From: Paracentrotus lividus
Lineage: Eukaryota; Echinodermata; Echinoidea; Camarodonta; Echinidae
Assembly: GCA_940671915.1 (NCBI GenBank)
Contig: CALNVZ010002974.1
Span: 17,757,913-17,821,912, forward strand
DNA length: 64,000 nucleotides
Direction of reading: 5' to 3'
Shown: positions 1 through 11,395 of the stretch, in pieces
Numbering within the stretch: position 1 is the first letter of the stretch
How the letters are laid out: each line of letters starts with the position of its first letter
Translations under genes and position numbers: made by a program
Notes under the pieces: generated by a model
The model's input: the letters and a program-made list of their open reading frames with translations, nothing else
Told to the model about the DNA's origin: nothing
Database searches by the model: none

Positions 1-620
1 GATGAAACACATGAAGTGACAAGTGCAATATGAGTTACTCCAAACTACAAAAATATAAACCGGCGCCATGTGAAAGAAGATGAGAAAACATAGAAGTGAC
101 AAGTTGCAATATGAGTTACTCCAAACTACAAAGTATAAACGGAGCACATGTGAAAGAAGATGGAGAACATAGAAGTGAACAGTGCAATATGAGTTCATCC
201 AAACAACAAAGTTATAAACGGCGCACATGTGAAAGAAGATGAGAACACATGAAGTGACAAGGCAATATAGTTACTCCAAACTACTGAGTATAAACGGCGC
301 ACATGTGAAGAAGATGGAGAACACTGATGAAGTGACAAGTGCCAATTGATTACTCCAAAAAAACTACTGTAGTTTGGAGTAACTCATATTGCACTTGTCA
401 CTTCATGTGTTCTCCATCTTCTTCTACATGTGCGCCGTTTATACTTTGTAGTTTGGAATAACTCACATTGCACTTGTCACTTCATGTGTTCTCCATCTTC
501 TTTCACATGTGCGCTGTTTATCATGTTTATGCTTTGTAGTTTGGAGTAACTCATACTGCACTTGTCACTTCATGTGTTCTCCATCTTCTTCCACATGTGC
601 GCCATCGTATAACTCATGTA
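1..620. repeat. Inverted minisatellite, unit about 79 bp
   Basis: Units of about 79 bp carry the landmarks GAGTTACTCCAAACTAC, AAACGGCGCACATGTG and AAGATGGAGAACACATGAAG. They run in one orientation from 1 to about 360 and in the opposite orientation from about 366 to 620, meeting at a palindromic centre near 363-372. Spacing of the TAGTTTGGA landmark in the right half is 79 then 88 bases. The left half has many one-base indels between units. The array may continue beyond the left edge of the window. Confidence 0.85.
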
Positions 621-656
621 CACGTATTACGTGCGCGCGCGTTAGAGTTCTGATGG

Positions 657-664
657 TGACGTCA
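657..664. promoter_or_regulatory. Palindromic TGACGTCA (CRE/ATF-type) site
   Basis: This is a perfect 8-base CRE/ATF palindrome in the short unique stretch between the inverted minisatellite and the first gene's 5' region. A second copy lies much closer to the predicted start codon. Binding is inferred from the motif alone. Confidence 0.35.
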
Positions 665-727
665 CTAATGAATATTTATGAGGCCGCCTCGGAGGTGTGC
701 TCCTAACGCGGCTACCGGTTGGATGTG

Positions 728-748
728 GGTTGTGTGTGTGTGTGTGTG
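728..748. repeat. (GT)n microsatellite at the head of unit 1
   Basis: This is a short GT run. Equivalent GT runs head unit 2 (about 25150-25163) and unit 4 (58674-58709), so a dinucleotide array marks the 5' border of most units. Confidence 0.8.
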
Positions 749-773
749 TATGCGCGTAGATAAAACAATGTAG

Positions 774-1756
774 GTGTATTGTCCTTTGATATGTACAGAG
801 GGCGACATACAATTTCAAGCGACATACAATTTCAAGCGACATATCAGCTCAACCAGTGTGATCTTACTACTACAGTTTCACATAAGAACTGTAGAAGTGC
901 AACAAGGATATCGGAAGGCGGTTTGCACAAGAACCAGGGCCCATATTAATGAAACCTTACTTCAGCTAGTTGTCAACTAATTACACAGCGAACAATTCAC
1001 TGTTTGGTGATAAATAGGCCTATGAAGATTTCTGAAAATGGGCCTAGATCGATATCATACTGGCATTATCTAGATGTCCAGAACTGTACATCGTATTGCT
1101 CTGCAGACACGGGATTTCATCACAATCTTGTTTTAACCAAAGTTCAGTTTAGTCAGTCATCTAAAGATTAAAGAATAAAAGCCATTAAATGTCGTATAAT
1201 GTGAGCAGGTTAAAAAATCTGTTGTTGAAAAAAAGAACAAGGACATGGATGGAGTTCAAGACAGCCCCTTGGGATGTGTTAGACTGCTGGAAGGAACATT
1301 TCAGAACCCATCGTAATACAAAGTTTTCGAGGGGCCGTAACATACTCAACAATATGCAAGGAACGCCATTCACGTTAGGAGAAGGTGAAACGTAAATCAG
1401 GCATTGAACATTAACAGAGACACTGGACCTGATTATATACCTCACGTGATATCAATTACTCTTCAAACAGAATTTCATTAATTGAAGGAAATGTTAATTT
1501 CATTTCAAGCATCAACTGAAATTTCCTGTCCTTTACTAATAAACGCAGAATCGTTTCCTTGGAAAGGGTTGCATTATATTTTTATTTATAATGTATAATT
1601 ATAGCAACGTTATTGTACTGTGACCTGAAAGTAAAAATAATGACGTCAATATCATCGTGGTGCACACTTATGTTATTTGCGTCGAGTGATTTGTATGACA
1701 CTGTTGAGTCCGCAGTTTATCTAATTTCTGTCGGGAATTTGAAATATACTTTCACA
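774..1756 (+). promoter_or_regulatory. Conserved 5' flank of gene copy 1
   Basis: This block recurs at 25200-26528, 40020-41302 and, in part, 58730-59049, always upstream of the same signal-peptide exon or its expected place. Shared landmarks include ATATCGTCC/TATTGTCC TTTGAT, GTCCAGAACTGTACATCG and the stretch around AACATACTCAACAATATGCA. An AT-rich TATA-like stretch lies at 1572-1602, and the CRE at 1641-1648 is 109 bases before the start codon. Short reading frames inside it (for example 1189-1395) are disrupted between copies and look non-coding. Transcription start not determined. Confidence 0.6.
1641..1648. promoter_or_regulatory. Conserved CRE/ATF site, copy 1
   Basis: TGACGTCA sits 109 bases upstream of the chosen ATG. 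The same octamer at the same relative place occurs in copies 2 and 3, even though the surrounding copy 3 sequence is full of small indels. Known family: CREB/ATF/bZIP dimers bind this palindrome. Use here is inferred. Confidence 0.5.
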
Positions 1757-1850
1757 ATGATATTGAAATTTCTTTCTCCAAGTATTTGTTCTTGTATCAC
1801 TTTTTATCTGGGATTCGTATTCCTTACACAAATGGGACCAGCCGGAACAT
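1757..1850 (+). CDS. Receptor copy 1, exon 1: signal peptide
   Basis: This 94-base exon encodes 31 residues plus one base. It has a short basic start (MILKF) and a hydrophobic core (CITFYLGFVFL) ending GPAGT, typical of a secretory signal peptide. The donor GTAAGT at 1851 is strong and leaves phase 1, matching the phase-1 acceptor of the type A exon. In-frame ATGs lie upstream (1613, 1640), but the internal ATG places the hydrophobic core at the right distance from the N-terminus, so it was preferred. A near-identical exon exists in copy 2. Confidence 0.7.
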
Positions 1851-2289
1851 GTAAGTATAAATAAAGAAAGAGAATATGTTCATATCAATAATTAAAGCAT
1901 GTCCCAGCACTACTTCGTCAAATTAATAGATGCAATTTATCAAAATCTTGTGGTCAGGATTCACAGGAATATCAGGAAAAATGGTGTAAACGAATTTAGT
2001 GAGGGAAAGCAAAACTAATGACCAACTCTGGTTTTTGTTAGAAAATATTAATCCTAGCACTTCTAATAACTTTTCACACAGCATTATTTTCTTAAAATTA
2101 AGAGATTGATTTATATCTGTATATGCGAATCAAGAGGTTAATATTATGTTTATCATTAGTTTGCGGTTGTTTTGCAATTGTGCCAAAATAATTTTGTCAA
2201 TCAAATTCCTTATTTTTATTAGTTTATATCGCATAGCACGTAAACTATTGATATTATAAATTAATTGATCTTTGGATGTGCATATTATA
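1851..2289 (+). other. Intron 1 of copy 1, left part
   Basis: This is AT-rich intron sequence, related in part to 41394-41640 of copy 3 (shared GTAAGTATAAA start and CTTGTGGTCA.GATTCA stretch). No gene seen. It is interrupted by the transposon at 2290. Confidence 0.6.
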
Positions 2290-2439
2290 GGGAACATGCA
2301 GGTAATATGGGCCACCTAAGCTCATTTGCACAATTTGCATAAAATTACAAAATGACACACGGCCTAATCTTTGTTTATATGACTCGATAACTAATCTTCT
2401 AACTTTTATGTTAGACTAGAGCCATTTTTAAAAAAGAGG

Positions 2440-2650
2440 CCTCTATAAGCTTTTAGAAGCATTTTTAGGTTATAGTTGGGAACCAGGCTATTTCACATTA
2501 TTCAAGTGTGCTGAATCTGATAGGACCGGTTCCCAAGCCGATTTCTCATGTTTTCACCACCTAATTTGCATAAACAAAATGGACGCCAAATTGACCATTT
2601 TTGAGCTTCTGTCTCCATTCTTTCCTAGTTGTATCCACTTTTTAACTTTA
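2440..2650. repeat. Left member of an internal inverted repeat
   Basis: Text around GGTTCCCAAGCCGATTTCTC and CAAATTGACCATTTTTGAGC is the reverse complement of 6700-6870. A third, more diverged copy lies at about 6385-6515. It forms an inner inverted-repeat layer of the 2290-8001 element. Confidence 0.7.
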
Positions 2651-3097
2651 TAATGGCTGCCTAATTTCGCAATCACAATAATTATCATGTTGAATTGCTA
2701 GAATAAGCATTATAATTTAAGAAAACAATCAATTTGATGTTTTGACACTAACTCATTATGCAAATTTATGCAAGTTTGCAATATGCTAAATTTTCATCAA
2801 CTTACATGAAGGTCAAACATCTGTAAACTGTAGTTCAGATATCCTTCATAACATTTAAAAACAAAACCAAAAACCCAAAATATTAGTTCATGATAGACGC
2901 CCATTTAATTCATTGTTTTGCAAATTTTTTTTTGTTTTCTTTTTGTTTTTCCACGTGATTTTGAACGAGATCTGTGAAAAATAGTCGCATGAAAAAAACA
3001 ACTTTAATGATAATTGTGGTCTTTTACCACAAATTTTGACGGGTGTGGAGGTACAAACAGACAAAAATTAACATTTGTGCATGCTCACACCCTCGCA

Positions 3098-3135
<38 letters not shown>
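3098..3135. repeat. (CA)n microsatellite
   Basis: This is an uninterrupted CA run inside the large TIR element. Confidence 0.9.
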
Positions 3136-3138
<3 letters not shown>

Positions 3139-4799
3139 TTCATCTGCATGTACAATAGGCACGTTCATACAAAGTGTTTACCATTAAGCCTACTACTTCT
3201 GCCATTCGTATCAAAACCTTAAAAAAAATGTAGTGTAGTGGGAAATATGAACGAATTATAATGAGCTTTCAAATTATTTTCATGGTATTGAGATTATTGT
3301 AGTATAAATTTCCAGTACAAAGGATTGCTCTTCAAATGTTGAATTGTTATCAACCTTTCCCTATCACTAAGAGACAGTACCTACCACAATTCAATCTTTA
3401 GAACATAAAAATAATTTCGCTTTAAATTTGAATAACACTGACCAGTGTTTATTACAGGATTGTGCTCTGGGATTAAACTCTTCCAGGTCTACAAGGGTAC
3501 ATAGTTCCATCAGATGGGCGCTTACCAGAAGGTGTTTCATTGTTTGCTCTTCCTAAAACTCACACAAATTTTGTCTATCTTCGCTGTATCCCCATTTTGT
3601 CATAAGGATCTTACACTGTCCTGTGCCACCGGTGCCTGGTCATGTCCTAAGGTGGTTCAGGCATGACCAGCTATGTTATGGCTTATCAGAACCTGATGAG
3701 AGAGATTCTTATGGACATTTGTATTGCATTTATTTGATATGGCTGGTCCACAGATATGGCGTTCGATTGTTTGCAGAGAGCTAACAAGGGATTCCGTGGA
3801 GAGGAGTAAACTATGTCTTAATTTCAGTCTCTAACTGACATGATTATTATTATAGAGAGGATATGGAGGGGTTGACATGATTACAGGATATGGAGGGGTT
3901 ATCCCCATATGGTGTCAGCAAGCTTCTGTAGAATGTTATTTCTGGCTCCTAATTTTGCTACTGGTTGGTCATTAGTGTACATGGTGAAGAGCAGAGGGCA
4001 ATGACACTTTTCTACTTGCCATCAAAGTCTACATAAAACCGTCTTTATGATATGATAGGAATTCATATCAGCTAACCAGCTAATTCTCATCAGCATACCA
4101 GCTCATCCGGTCTGTCAGAGGCATTCTAGTGGGGTGTGCCATCTATCGAATCCTATTTGCTATCGCAAAAGAGAAAGTAACTGAATGTGTAGCTGCATTT
4201 TCCCGTTGAAGAGGTATTACAAGATCGAACCTGGACTCAAGCTGCAAGTGTACGAGCTTTCATGGATTACCCATCTTTTCTCCATCGATGACCTGACTTT
4301 AATCAAGCCGTGAAGGCTCTTGAGCACTTAGACCAGGTGAGAAGCTGGTGTAGGATGAAGTTCAAACCAAAAGAATCAAGAAACCTGACCACAAGGGACA
4401 GCTTGTGGTGCTAGTTCAATAAGGAGCTGTCTCACAAAAACCAGATTAATGAGGTCCAGGCGTTGTGAAAGAAGGACTGAAATGTATCGAAAGATGTGAC
4501 CCCAACTATATTAAAGTTGTGGTCCCTGAAGTTTGGGTTCTCCCACTGATTAAGGCCACTCACTGATACTGTACGAAATAGCAATGACGCATATATTGAG
4601 AGGATAGAACAAAGAATAACTGCTAAACACGTTTCTCCATGCCCAACAAACATTAGCATTAATGGACATTTCACAAAGCTTATTCTACCCCTGATCGCTG
4701 TTGCGGAGGAGAGGAGTTAAGAGGTAAAGAAAGCTAACATGTTCTAAACATGGATAAAGCAGTAGGCCTCGTGCAGCAATAAGCTTGGTGTCGATTGGA

Positions 4800-5250
4800 A
4801 TGCCTTGAACCACAGTCCTTCTCCTGGAAAGATATATATAGAAGATGGAAACAGGTAACCCAAGTTCTTGCCACAAGCATCAATGATGTTTGTCCTTTCC
4901 TATACAAGCTGAGGATGTGGGCCAACACCGAGAACGAGACCTGCCACAAGTGAGGAAAAGAGGGATCACTCAAGCATATTCTATAAAATTCCCATATCTA
5001 TCTGGAAGAAAGCTCATATACTTAGAGGCACAATGAGATCCTAGGAGTCCTATCGACGGGGCAGACCAAACAAAATAATTAGATGCCCCTTTGATGATCT
5101 CATTCATAAAGACTGGACTCCTTCTTCTAAGGAAGAAACTTGCATTTGGTTCTAGACATGGAATAGCAGATGACCATTCCCCTGCGAAATTGTAAATAGC
5201 AACATGCGGCCAGATATGGTAGTCTGCATGATCAAGGGAGTCTAAGTTAG
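4800..5250 (+). pseudogene. Decayed LINE C-terminal remnant
   Basis: Translating the + strand across several frames gives scraps typical of the 3' end of a non-LTR retrotransposon polyprotein: a run like DIYRRWKQVTQVLATS, then a CHKCGKRGSLKHIL knuckle (CX2C...H; the final cysteine is uncertain) and a later RPDMVV scrap like the PD start of a restriction-like endonuclease. Stops and frame changes are frequent. Decayed sequence may extend from about 3450 to 5650, where I see no intact gene. Confidence 0.5.
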
Positions 5251-7338
5251 TATCTTCCTTTCAAGGATAGGAATAACCAATAGACTGACATCTTCCTCTT
5301 AAGGATAGGAATAACCAATAGACTGCCTTTTCCCTCTCAAGGATAGGAATTACCAACAGAGGGAAGCTGGCTAGGGACTTTATGGAGGTCGCTAGAAGTT
5401 CCTCAGTATGGATTTTGACAAATAAATCCAGCAAACAGATGGCATCTCGACCTGATGCTGCTGCCACATAACCCTATCAAGTTATTGAACATAACTGACG
5501 GACAGGCTCAACTGAGGATCCAGCTATTATGGAGGACATTTACGATACAAAAGTATTATGCTTTGATTATCGTACAAAGCTTGAAATGGTCGATTTGTTA
5601 GCTATCTTATTTCGGCATATTGAGTGGTTAAAAAGAAAATACTGGTGGCGAAATTTACAAAACAATGACCTACAAGTGCATTTTCATTAAAAAAGGAAAA
5701 CAAAAAATCCTCATCCAATTGTGTTCAGTGGAAGGAAAAGTATTGATCTATCGGCATAGTTGACTGATAATTGATTCAAAGATTGCCAAAAAGATTGACA
5801 ATATTATGCAAGCTACAGTGTGAGTGTACATGTGTTTGTGTGTTTTCTGTCAGTAGTAGTATGTTGTATGTGGCGTGTTAGTGTGTTTTGTGTGTAAGGG
5901 TGAGGTGTGGGTCCTGCGTGTACACATGTTGTTTGTACCTGATACCCGTTAAAAGTTGTGCAAAAGACATTTTATTCATATTCAAACATTACATGTAGCC
6001 CACGTGCAGAAAACAAGAAATAGCAAAAGAATTTAGGCCATGAAAATATAACAAATGAGCTCGAGATTAAAATAATTCTTGTTTTAACATGATTTCAAAG
6101 TTGGTAAGGAATATCTGATTATATCTGAACATCTGTTATCGCGCAAAGTTCAAAACCCTCGAGGTAATTTTACCAAGTTATTCAATAGTTATAGCATGTA
6201 AGGTCTTCAACAGAATTGATGGATAATAATTAGTTTAAAACATCAATTTATTATTTTTCTTAAAAATTCATTATTGCTCAGTCTAGCAAGTTTACATAAT
6301 ACATCATGTGACTGCTTAAATAATGAGACCCATTACACGGCTAAAAAGTGCGTTATCAGAGGAGTGAGAGACATTATATGTAACTCGAAAATGGTCAATT
6401 TGGCGGCCATTTTGTTTTATGCAGACATTAGTGTGAATCTGTTAAAAATCGCTTGGAAACCAACCTTATCCGACTAAGCACATTTGAATTACGTGAAAGA
6501 GACCGGGTTCCCACATTTACTCTAAGAGTTTAAAGACTCTTGAGCTATTTGATCAAGTTTATAGCCCCATTGTAGCATATAAAGGTCGCAAACATGCATA
6601 AATTTTGCATAATTAATTAAGTTGAGACATAAAGTAATTAACTATTAAATTGTAATGCTCAGTTTACCAATTATCATAATAATCAAGGGTAAAAAGTGGA
6701 CGCAAACCAGGGAGGAATGGAGATATAAGCTCAAAAAATGGTCAATTTGGAGGCCATTTTGTTTATGAAAATTAGGTGGTGAAACGTGAGAAATCGGCTT
6801 GGGAGCCGGTCTTATCAGACTCAGCACACTTGAATTATGTGAAATAGTCCGGTTCCCAACCGTAACATAAAAATGCATCTAAAAGTCACATTTGCCCTAA
6901 TGGCTTAGTCTATGTGAGAAAAACAATTATCACCAAACTCCCCCTGTCTGCAATATTGAAATGCTGACGTCATCACCAAGTGGCCATATTACCTGCATGT
7001 GCAGGTATAATGGGTATATGTATTTAATGTATTTTTAAAACTACAATGACTCTACTATGTTTCTGGAATGTGCTTAAAATGTTGAAAATCATTTGAATTA
7101 TAAGACATTCAGTAAATACTTTGACTAGATATTAAATTTAAAATTTGTGCTTGTTTGAAATATTGACATTATATTATTTTGATTATACATGTCAATATAG
7201 GCCTACAATAGTTTTTCTATTAATAATATACTGTAAATATTAAAAACAAATCTTAGCGAAGAGATTGATGCCTCATCGCCAATACCAAGTACCAGAATAA
7301 TTTCCGCCATTTGGACTGCCTATATTACCTCACTGGCG

Positions 7339-7612
7339 GATCCAGGATTCCATTACAGGGGTGGGGGGGGGGGGGGGGGGGTAGGTGTTTTTTTTTTTGG
7401 CCTACGGCATCAAGAGGTCACTATGTATTACTAGTAACCATAGGGTAAGGTTGGGGTGTCATGGCAATCGGCCTCTCGTCTATTTTTTTGCTCCGCTTTT
7501 TTTTTTCTTTTTTTTTCTCCCCCTCTTTTTGTTTTTTTATTTTGCTAGGGGGGGGGGGGGGAGAGAGGGCCGGGCCCGTCGGGCCCCCCCCCCTGTATCC
7601 GCGCCTGCACCT
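7339..7612. mobile_element. G-rich short repeat element
   Basis: The ends TGGCGGATCCAGGA and TATCCGCGCCTGCA are near-inverted. The interior is runs of G on the left and T, G and C runs on the right. It resembles, in end style, the insertions at 25311-25656 and 40111-40449. The reading frame across it (7385-7702) is low-complexity and is not a gene. Confidence 0.5.
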
Positions 7613-8063
7613 TCACTAAATTGGTTGGCTATGTCACTCAAGCATTCAATGCCACATTGCACCCCTTCATTACAACAACTTGACCTGTACACGCTATTAT
7701 GATCAAAATGAAGCTATAAGCTTACTAAATATACAAACAATTGAGGTTACCCCCTCAAACACTTTTTTGCACCACTGATTACATTCTGTGAAATATCAAA
7801 TTTTACATCAGGGTAAAAATTTGCCGTAATTTTTACCTACCTTGTTGGTTTTCAGCAAATTTCTCAGAGAAATTTCGGCATCAGATGCTCTCACGACGAT
7901 AGATTTTCGTAAGCAGTTCACATGAACAACATGGCGCTCACACCGGTCACCGGTCACGACATGATTTGCTTCACGTAAGCCCATATTACCTGCATGTACC
8001 CTACATGCCTTTAAAAAAGAATCATAATTCATTTCTAATTCTAATCTTCTCATTTATTTCTAG

Positions 8064-8432
8064 GTTATGTTTGGCTATCAGGCGAGGAGAGTTTTAATAT
8101 TTCATCATCAGATATAAACACGAGTATTGAGGAAAATATCTTTTGGATTTTTAATACAACAACCACCCGTAAGATCAAAGTCACTTTTATAACCTTTGAT
8201 TTCCGATCTGGCTATGCTTTCATGGACATTGGCGATGGGGTCAATTTAGATAAAGAAAATATTCGCTTTGGAGAGTCATCTACTTACACACGATTAGCAA
8301 GTTTCAGTGGGACCGATTTGCCTCGCGTTGTGACTTCAGTAGGAAACTCTGCCTGGATTAAGATTAGCGACGGGAACCTAGAAGAATGGAAAAAGAATTT
8401 CAATGTGACCATTACATCTACTAATATAACGG
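8064..8432 (+). CDS. Receptor copy 1, CUB-like domain A1
   Basis: This 369-base exon runs from acceptor TTTATTTCTAG to donor GTAAGT, phase 1 at both ends, so it can be added or skipped without a frame change. It encodes 122 complete residues starting YVWLSG. CUB-like features include an IFWIFN strand, a FITFDF strand, an IGDG turn and SGTDLPRVVTSVGNSAWIKI, which matches the CUB pattern ending in G.LP..v.S.GN..w. There is no cysteine inside the domain; the junction codon with exon 1 would be TGT. Several N-glycosylation sequons (NIS, NTS, NTT, NVT, NIT) point to an extracellular location. Assignment to CUB is by pattern and needs a profile or structure check. Confidence 0.7.
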
Positions 8433-8900
8433 GTAAGTTAATGAAATATAAAAGCACGTGGAAAATTTTTGGAAGACTATAAAAAGGGAAACCTATCAAA
8501 AAATGCATAAAGCATTCGAATGAAGAGTTTACGGTCAAGCATTCGATATTTGAATGTCGACCGAATCTGATTTGTAAACAAAACAAGTATATGCCCACAT
8601 GAACCACCTTTACGCTTTTCCCAGCTCATTATCTTGCTTTTTGATATTCCAACACATTCCTAAATGCTGTATGATACTTTGATGTTGAATTATTGTCTCA
8701 TTTAGGTAACATCATATTACCTTGCATTATGAAATTTCATTTTCATATAATATCATCTGTATTGATATGCACATGGATTATAACTAGAAAATAACATCCG
8801 TAAATCAGTTATAAAATGAGTTTTTCTAGGCATTCTTTCTTTCGTATGAGTTCCGAGTGAGTAATGTGGTAAGTCAAGCTACTTCTCTTAGTTGGGTAAG

Positions 8901-9651
8901 CCCAGAGGCGGTGGAACGAATTTGAAAGTGGGGGGTCACGATGGAAAAGGGGCACTTTATCTGAAAAAGGGGCACTTGAGACCAGAGGCTTAAAGAGAAA
9001 ATTATTCAGATAAGTAGGGGTGCGCAAATAAATTTGCCTTTGAATTTGTGCTTTTAAAAATTGTAATGGCTTTGTATTTTATTCATGATAAACAAACGGA
9101 ATGCGAGCGCGAAGCGCGAGCCGAAAAAATTGAGATAATTGCTCATTATAAATATAGACCCTATATAGTATCCGCGAGCGCGAAGCGCGAGCTTAAATTC
9201 GTTAGCTGAAAATTTGACTATTGTGCATTATATAACTTAATATCTGCAAGCGCGAAGCACAAGCTGAAAATTTTGAGCTCAAAATTGGAATTAATTGTGC
9301 ATCATAGGCCCGAGACCCTATTAAGTATCCGCGAGCGCGAAGCGCGAGTTGAAAATTATGAGCTTTACATTTGAGTTAATTGTGCATTATAGACCCTATT
9401 AAGTATCCGCGAGCGCGAAGCGCGAGCCGAAAATTTGGGTTTTAAAAGACATGTGGAGTAACAAGGGGCACTTTTTTGTATTAAAGTGCCCCTTTTTAGT
9501 AATAAAAGTGCCCCTTTTTAATATAAAAATGGCATTTTATTAGCTAAGAAAAGGGGCACTTTTTAGTCATGAAAAGGGGCACTTTTAGGATGGATGAAAA
9601 AGTGGGGGGTCACAGTGCCCCCCCTGCCCCCCTGGTTCCGCCGCCTCTGGG
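8901..9651. mobile_element. MITE with CCCAGAGGCGG ends
   Basis: The 751-base insertion begins CCCAGAGGCGG and ends CCGCCTCTGGG, and is flanked by TAAG on both sides. It splits the LINE fragment so that the protein frame resumes once the element and one TAAG are removed, which supports the boundaries. The interior has short AAAGGGGCACTTT repeats near both ends and a central array of GAGCGCGAAGCGCGAG units. There is no transposase. Confidence 0.75.
9098..9432. repeat. GAGCGCGAAGCGCGAG tandem array
   Basis: Five units of roughly 80 bases are each built around the near-palindrome GCGAGCGCGAAGCGCGAG, most with TATTAAGTATCC ahead of it. They lie inside the MITE. Confidence 0.8.
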
Positions 9652-9936
9652 TAAGCCAGTTGATTTGTGCATCGTTTGAGTATGATAGGTCAGTCCTCCC
9701 GTCAGGTGGTTGGAGGTCAGGGCAGTTGTAAACAATATAATCTGCCGTCTGCTTATCTGCACCGCAGGTGCATACTGGTGAATCACGAAGTTTCCAGCGG
9801 TTTTCTAGGCGTTGATTTTCAGGCATAGCTATGATAGAATCGTCATTGAGAAGATACTTTCCTCAGCTGAATATGAATGTTTTACAAGGTTGTTTTATCA
9901 AATAATAACAAAACAAAATGAATCTATTTCGTAAAG

Positions 9937-10302
9937 ATACAACGCTGCTGAAAAGGGATGAAACGGTATCGATTGAATCAATGAATTACCCGACGTTAAA
10001 CTACCGGAACAATTACTACCGTCTCTGGGACATCCAGGCTCCTCAAGGCTCTCTGATATCAGTCACTGTTCGTGAATTCGACATCGAGGGCGGGAATGAC
10101 CACCTTTACATAGGTGATGGGGTCAATAGTTTTACTAACCAACGAGGATCATGGCGAGATTGGACGGGAACGTGGCAAGACGAGGTTCTAGCTTTACGCG
10201 ACTTTACATCATCCACCTCCTCAATCAGGATGATTTTTACTACTGATCATAGCTCCTCACGCAAGGGATTCTGGATTCAGCTACAAGCTGTAGATATTTC
10301 AA
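9937..10302 (+). CDS. Receptor copy 1, CUB domain B1
   Basis: The 366-base exon has phase 1 at both ends. The acceptor is CGTAAAG (weak polypyrimidine tract) and the donor is GTTAGT. It encodes 121 whole residues. CUB hallmarks are clear: MNYPTLNYRNNYYRLWDI, then APQGSLISVTVREFDIE, GNDHLYIGDG and IRMIFTTDHSSSRKGFWIQL. In ordinary CUB domains the first segment carries a Cys before the Trp and the acidic turn carries another; here both are replaced and no cysteine exists in the exon. It follows exon A1 with a GAT junction codon (Asp). Confidence 0.75.
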
Positions 10303-10813
10303 GTTAGTGAATGTTAGTGACAATTTTTACATATGCAGATAAAACAATTGTTTGGGACAACTCTTGATGTTAATTAATTGAGTAAATCTGTAAAAAAAAT
10401 GCATTTGACAGCAAAATACAAAATCTTTAGCAATCACATCCTCTCGTTTATCATTATCATGAATATATTGTTCTATTAATAAAAATATACTCGGCGAAAT
10501 ATGAATAATAATTGGACAATAAATAAGGTCATTAGGCCACCGTGACAATTTTCAATAATAAAAGGATCACTTAATATATTTATCCTAAATTCGTCTTTTT
10601 GAAGCAGTATGCCTAATTACAACAGTTGATATATCATTGTAACTAGTATAGTAGTGTTATGTTAGACTAGTCGGAGGCTGTTTATCACTAAAGCCTTAAA
10701 ATGTTCAAATCCTTAAGTATCGTCTAGACCTTTTGCATAATGCGTTGTTTTTTCCTCCGGAAACGTAGCATAAACTACGCTTATACTTTTTTAAACATGC
10801 TTGTATTATACAG
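10303..10813 (+). other. Intron between B1 and stalk exon 1
   Basis: This is AT-rich intron. It matches the intron after the B exon in the other modules (16390-16560, 30839-31212, 53140-53500), which shows the B-plus-stalk block duplicated together. No gene seen. Confidence 0.6.
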
Positions 10814-10888
10814 CAGAAATATCAACGAGAGCAATGATGTCCTCCAACTCATCAAACACCAGAACTACTCCATCTACATCGGCTCCAG
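10814..10888 (+). CDS. Receptor copy 1, Ser/Thr-rich stalk exon 1
   Basis: This 75-base phase 1-1 exon encodes ISTRAMMSSNSSNTRTTPST and a few more residues. Its richness in Ser, Thr and Pro fits an O-glycosylated stalk. Acceptor TTATACAG and donor GTACAG. The alternative acceptor three bases on would run into a stop. Parallel exons are at 17200 and 53501, and in frameshifted form at 31213. Confidence 0.6.
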
Positions 10889-11395
10889 GTACAGTTTATC
10901 TTAAACAGTGTTGTGCTTCCTTATATTGTGGTTTAGTGGCATTACTCAGTAGCATCTAATATACTTGTTTGAAGAAGAAAAAACACAGCGAAAATGATGA
11001 TGTGAATTTGGTGGGACAATAACATGCAAACTTCTAATTATTTTGTCGTTGATCTTTTCGATACCAAACGTTTGTTATATGATATGCTATGTTCAATTCT
11101 ATGGTATTAAACCCTTACAATGTGGAAAAGAGTTTTGCTAAGCAGCTGGTATGATTGGAAAAGATAACAAAAATGAAATCTCTGTGAACCAAATGAAAAG
11201 TTTACGCATAATAGGAATACTCTAGTAAAATATTTGATTCTACCTTTCATACTAAGTGATTCTAAAAGTGCAGAAATGTTAAATTTGTGCTAAGTTTTGT
11301 TTACGGACTTTTTTTTTTACCAAACTTGCAAAAGAAGCTCAAATGATGCATAAATTAATTGTTTAATTGTGTTTGTTTTTCGTTTGAAACTCAAG

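Larger units (their letters stand above)
2290..8001. mobile_element. 5.7 kb TIR element with TA target duplication
   Basis: The left end GGGAACATGCAGGTAATATG and right end CATATTACCTGCATGTACCC are inverted copies, flanked by TA on both sides. A 960-base relative with the same ends lies in the opposite orientation at 31831-32790. The outer 140 bases on the left and about 1 kb on the right match that relative. The interior holds further inverted blocks (about 2440-2650 against 6700-6870), a CA microsatellite, a decayed LINE and a G-rich element, so it has been a landing pad. No transposase frame was recognised. The TA duplication fits Tc1/mariner-like elements, but other TA-targeting families are possible. 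Confidence 0.7.
8866..9830 (-). pseudogene. LINE C-terminal fragment split by a MITE
   Basis: On the minus strand, 9826-9652 reads MPENQRLENRWKL, then SPVCTCGADKQTADYIVYNC, then NDAQINWLT. Across the inserted element it continues as QLREVA and a stop at about 8870. The CxC...H/Y...C layout and NWL ending are common at the C-terminus of non-LTR retrotransposon reverse transcriptases. It is a 5'-truncated dead copy in the intron between A1 and B1. Confidence 0.6.

Noticed and set aside
1..620. Possible CRISPR-like or other spaced repeat array
   Set aside because: The units are contiguous minisatellite copies with no unique spacers, and the surroundings are metazoan.
1189..1445. Frames on both strands in the conserved 5' flank (also 25955-26229)
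   Set aside because: They differ by stops and frameshifts between copies and lack splice or start support; conservation is explained by recent duplication.
1613..1756. Longer N-terminus for the signal-peptide exon from ATG 1613 or 1640
   Set aside because: It would bury the hydrophobic signal core behind about 39-48 residues; the internal ATG gives a standard signal peptide.
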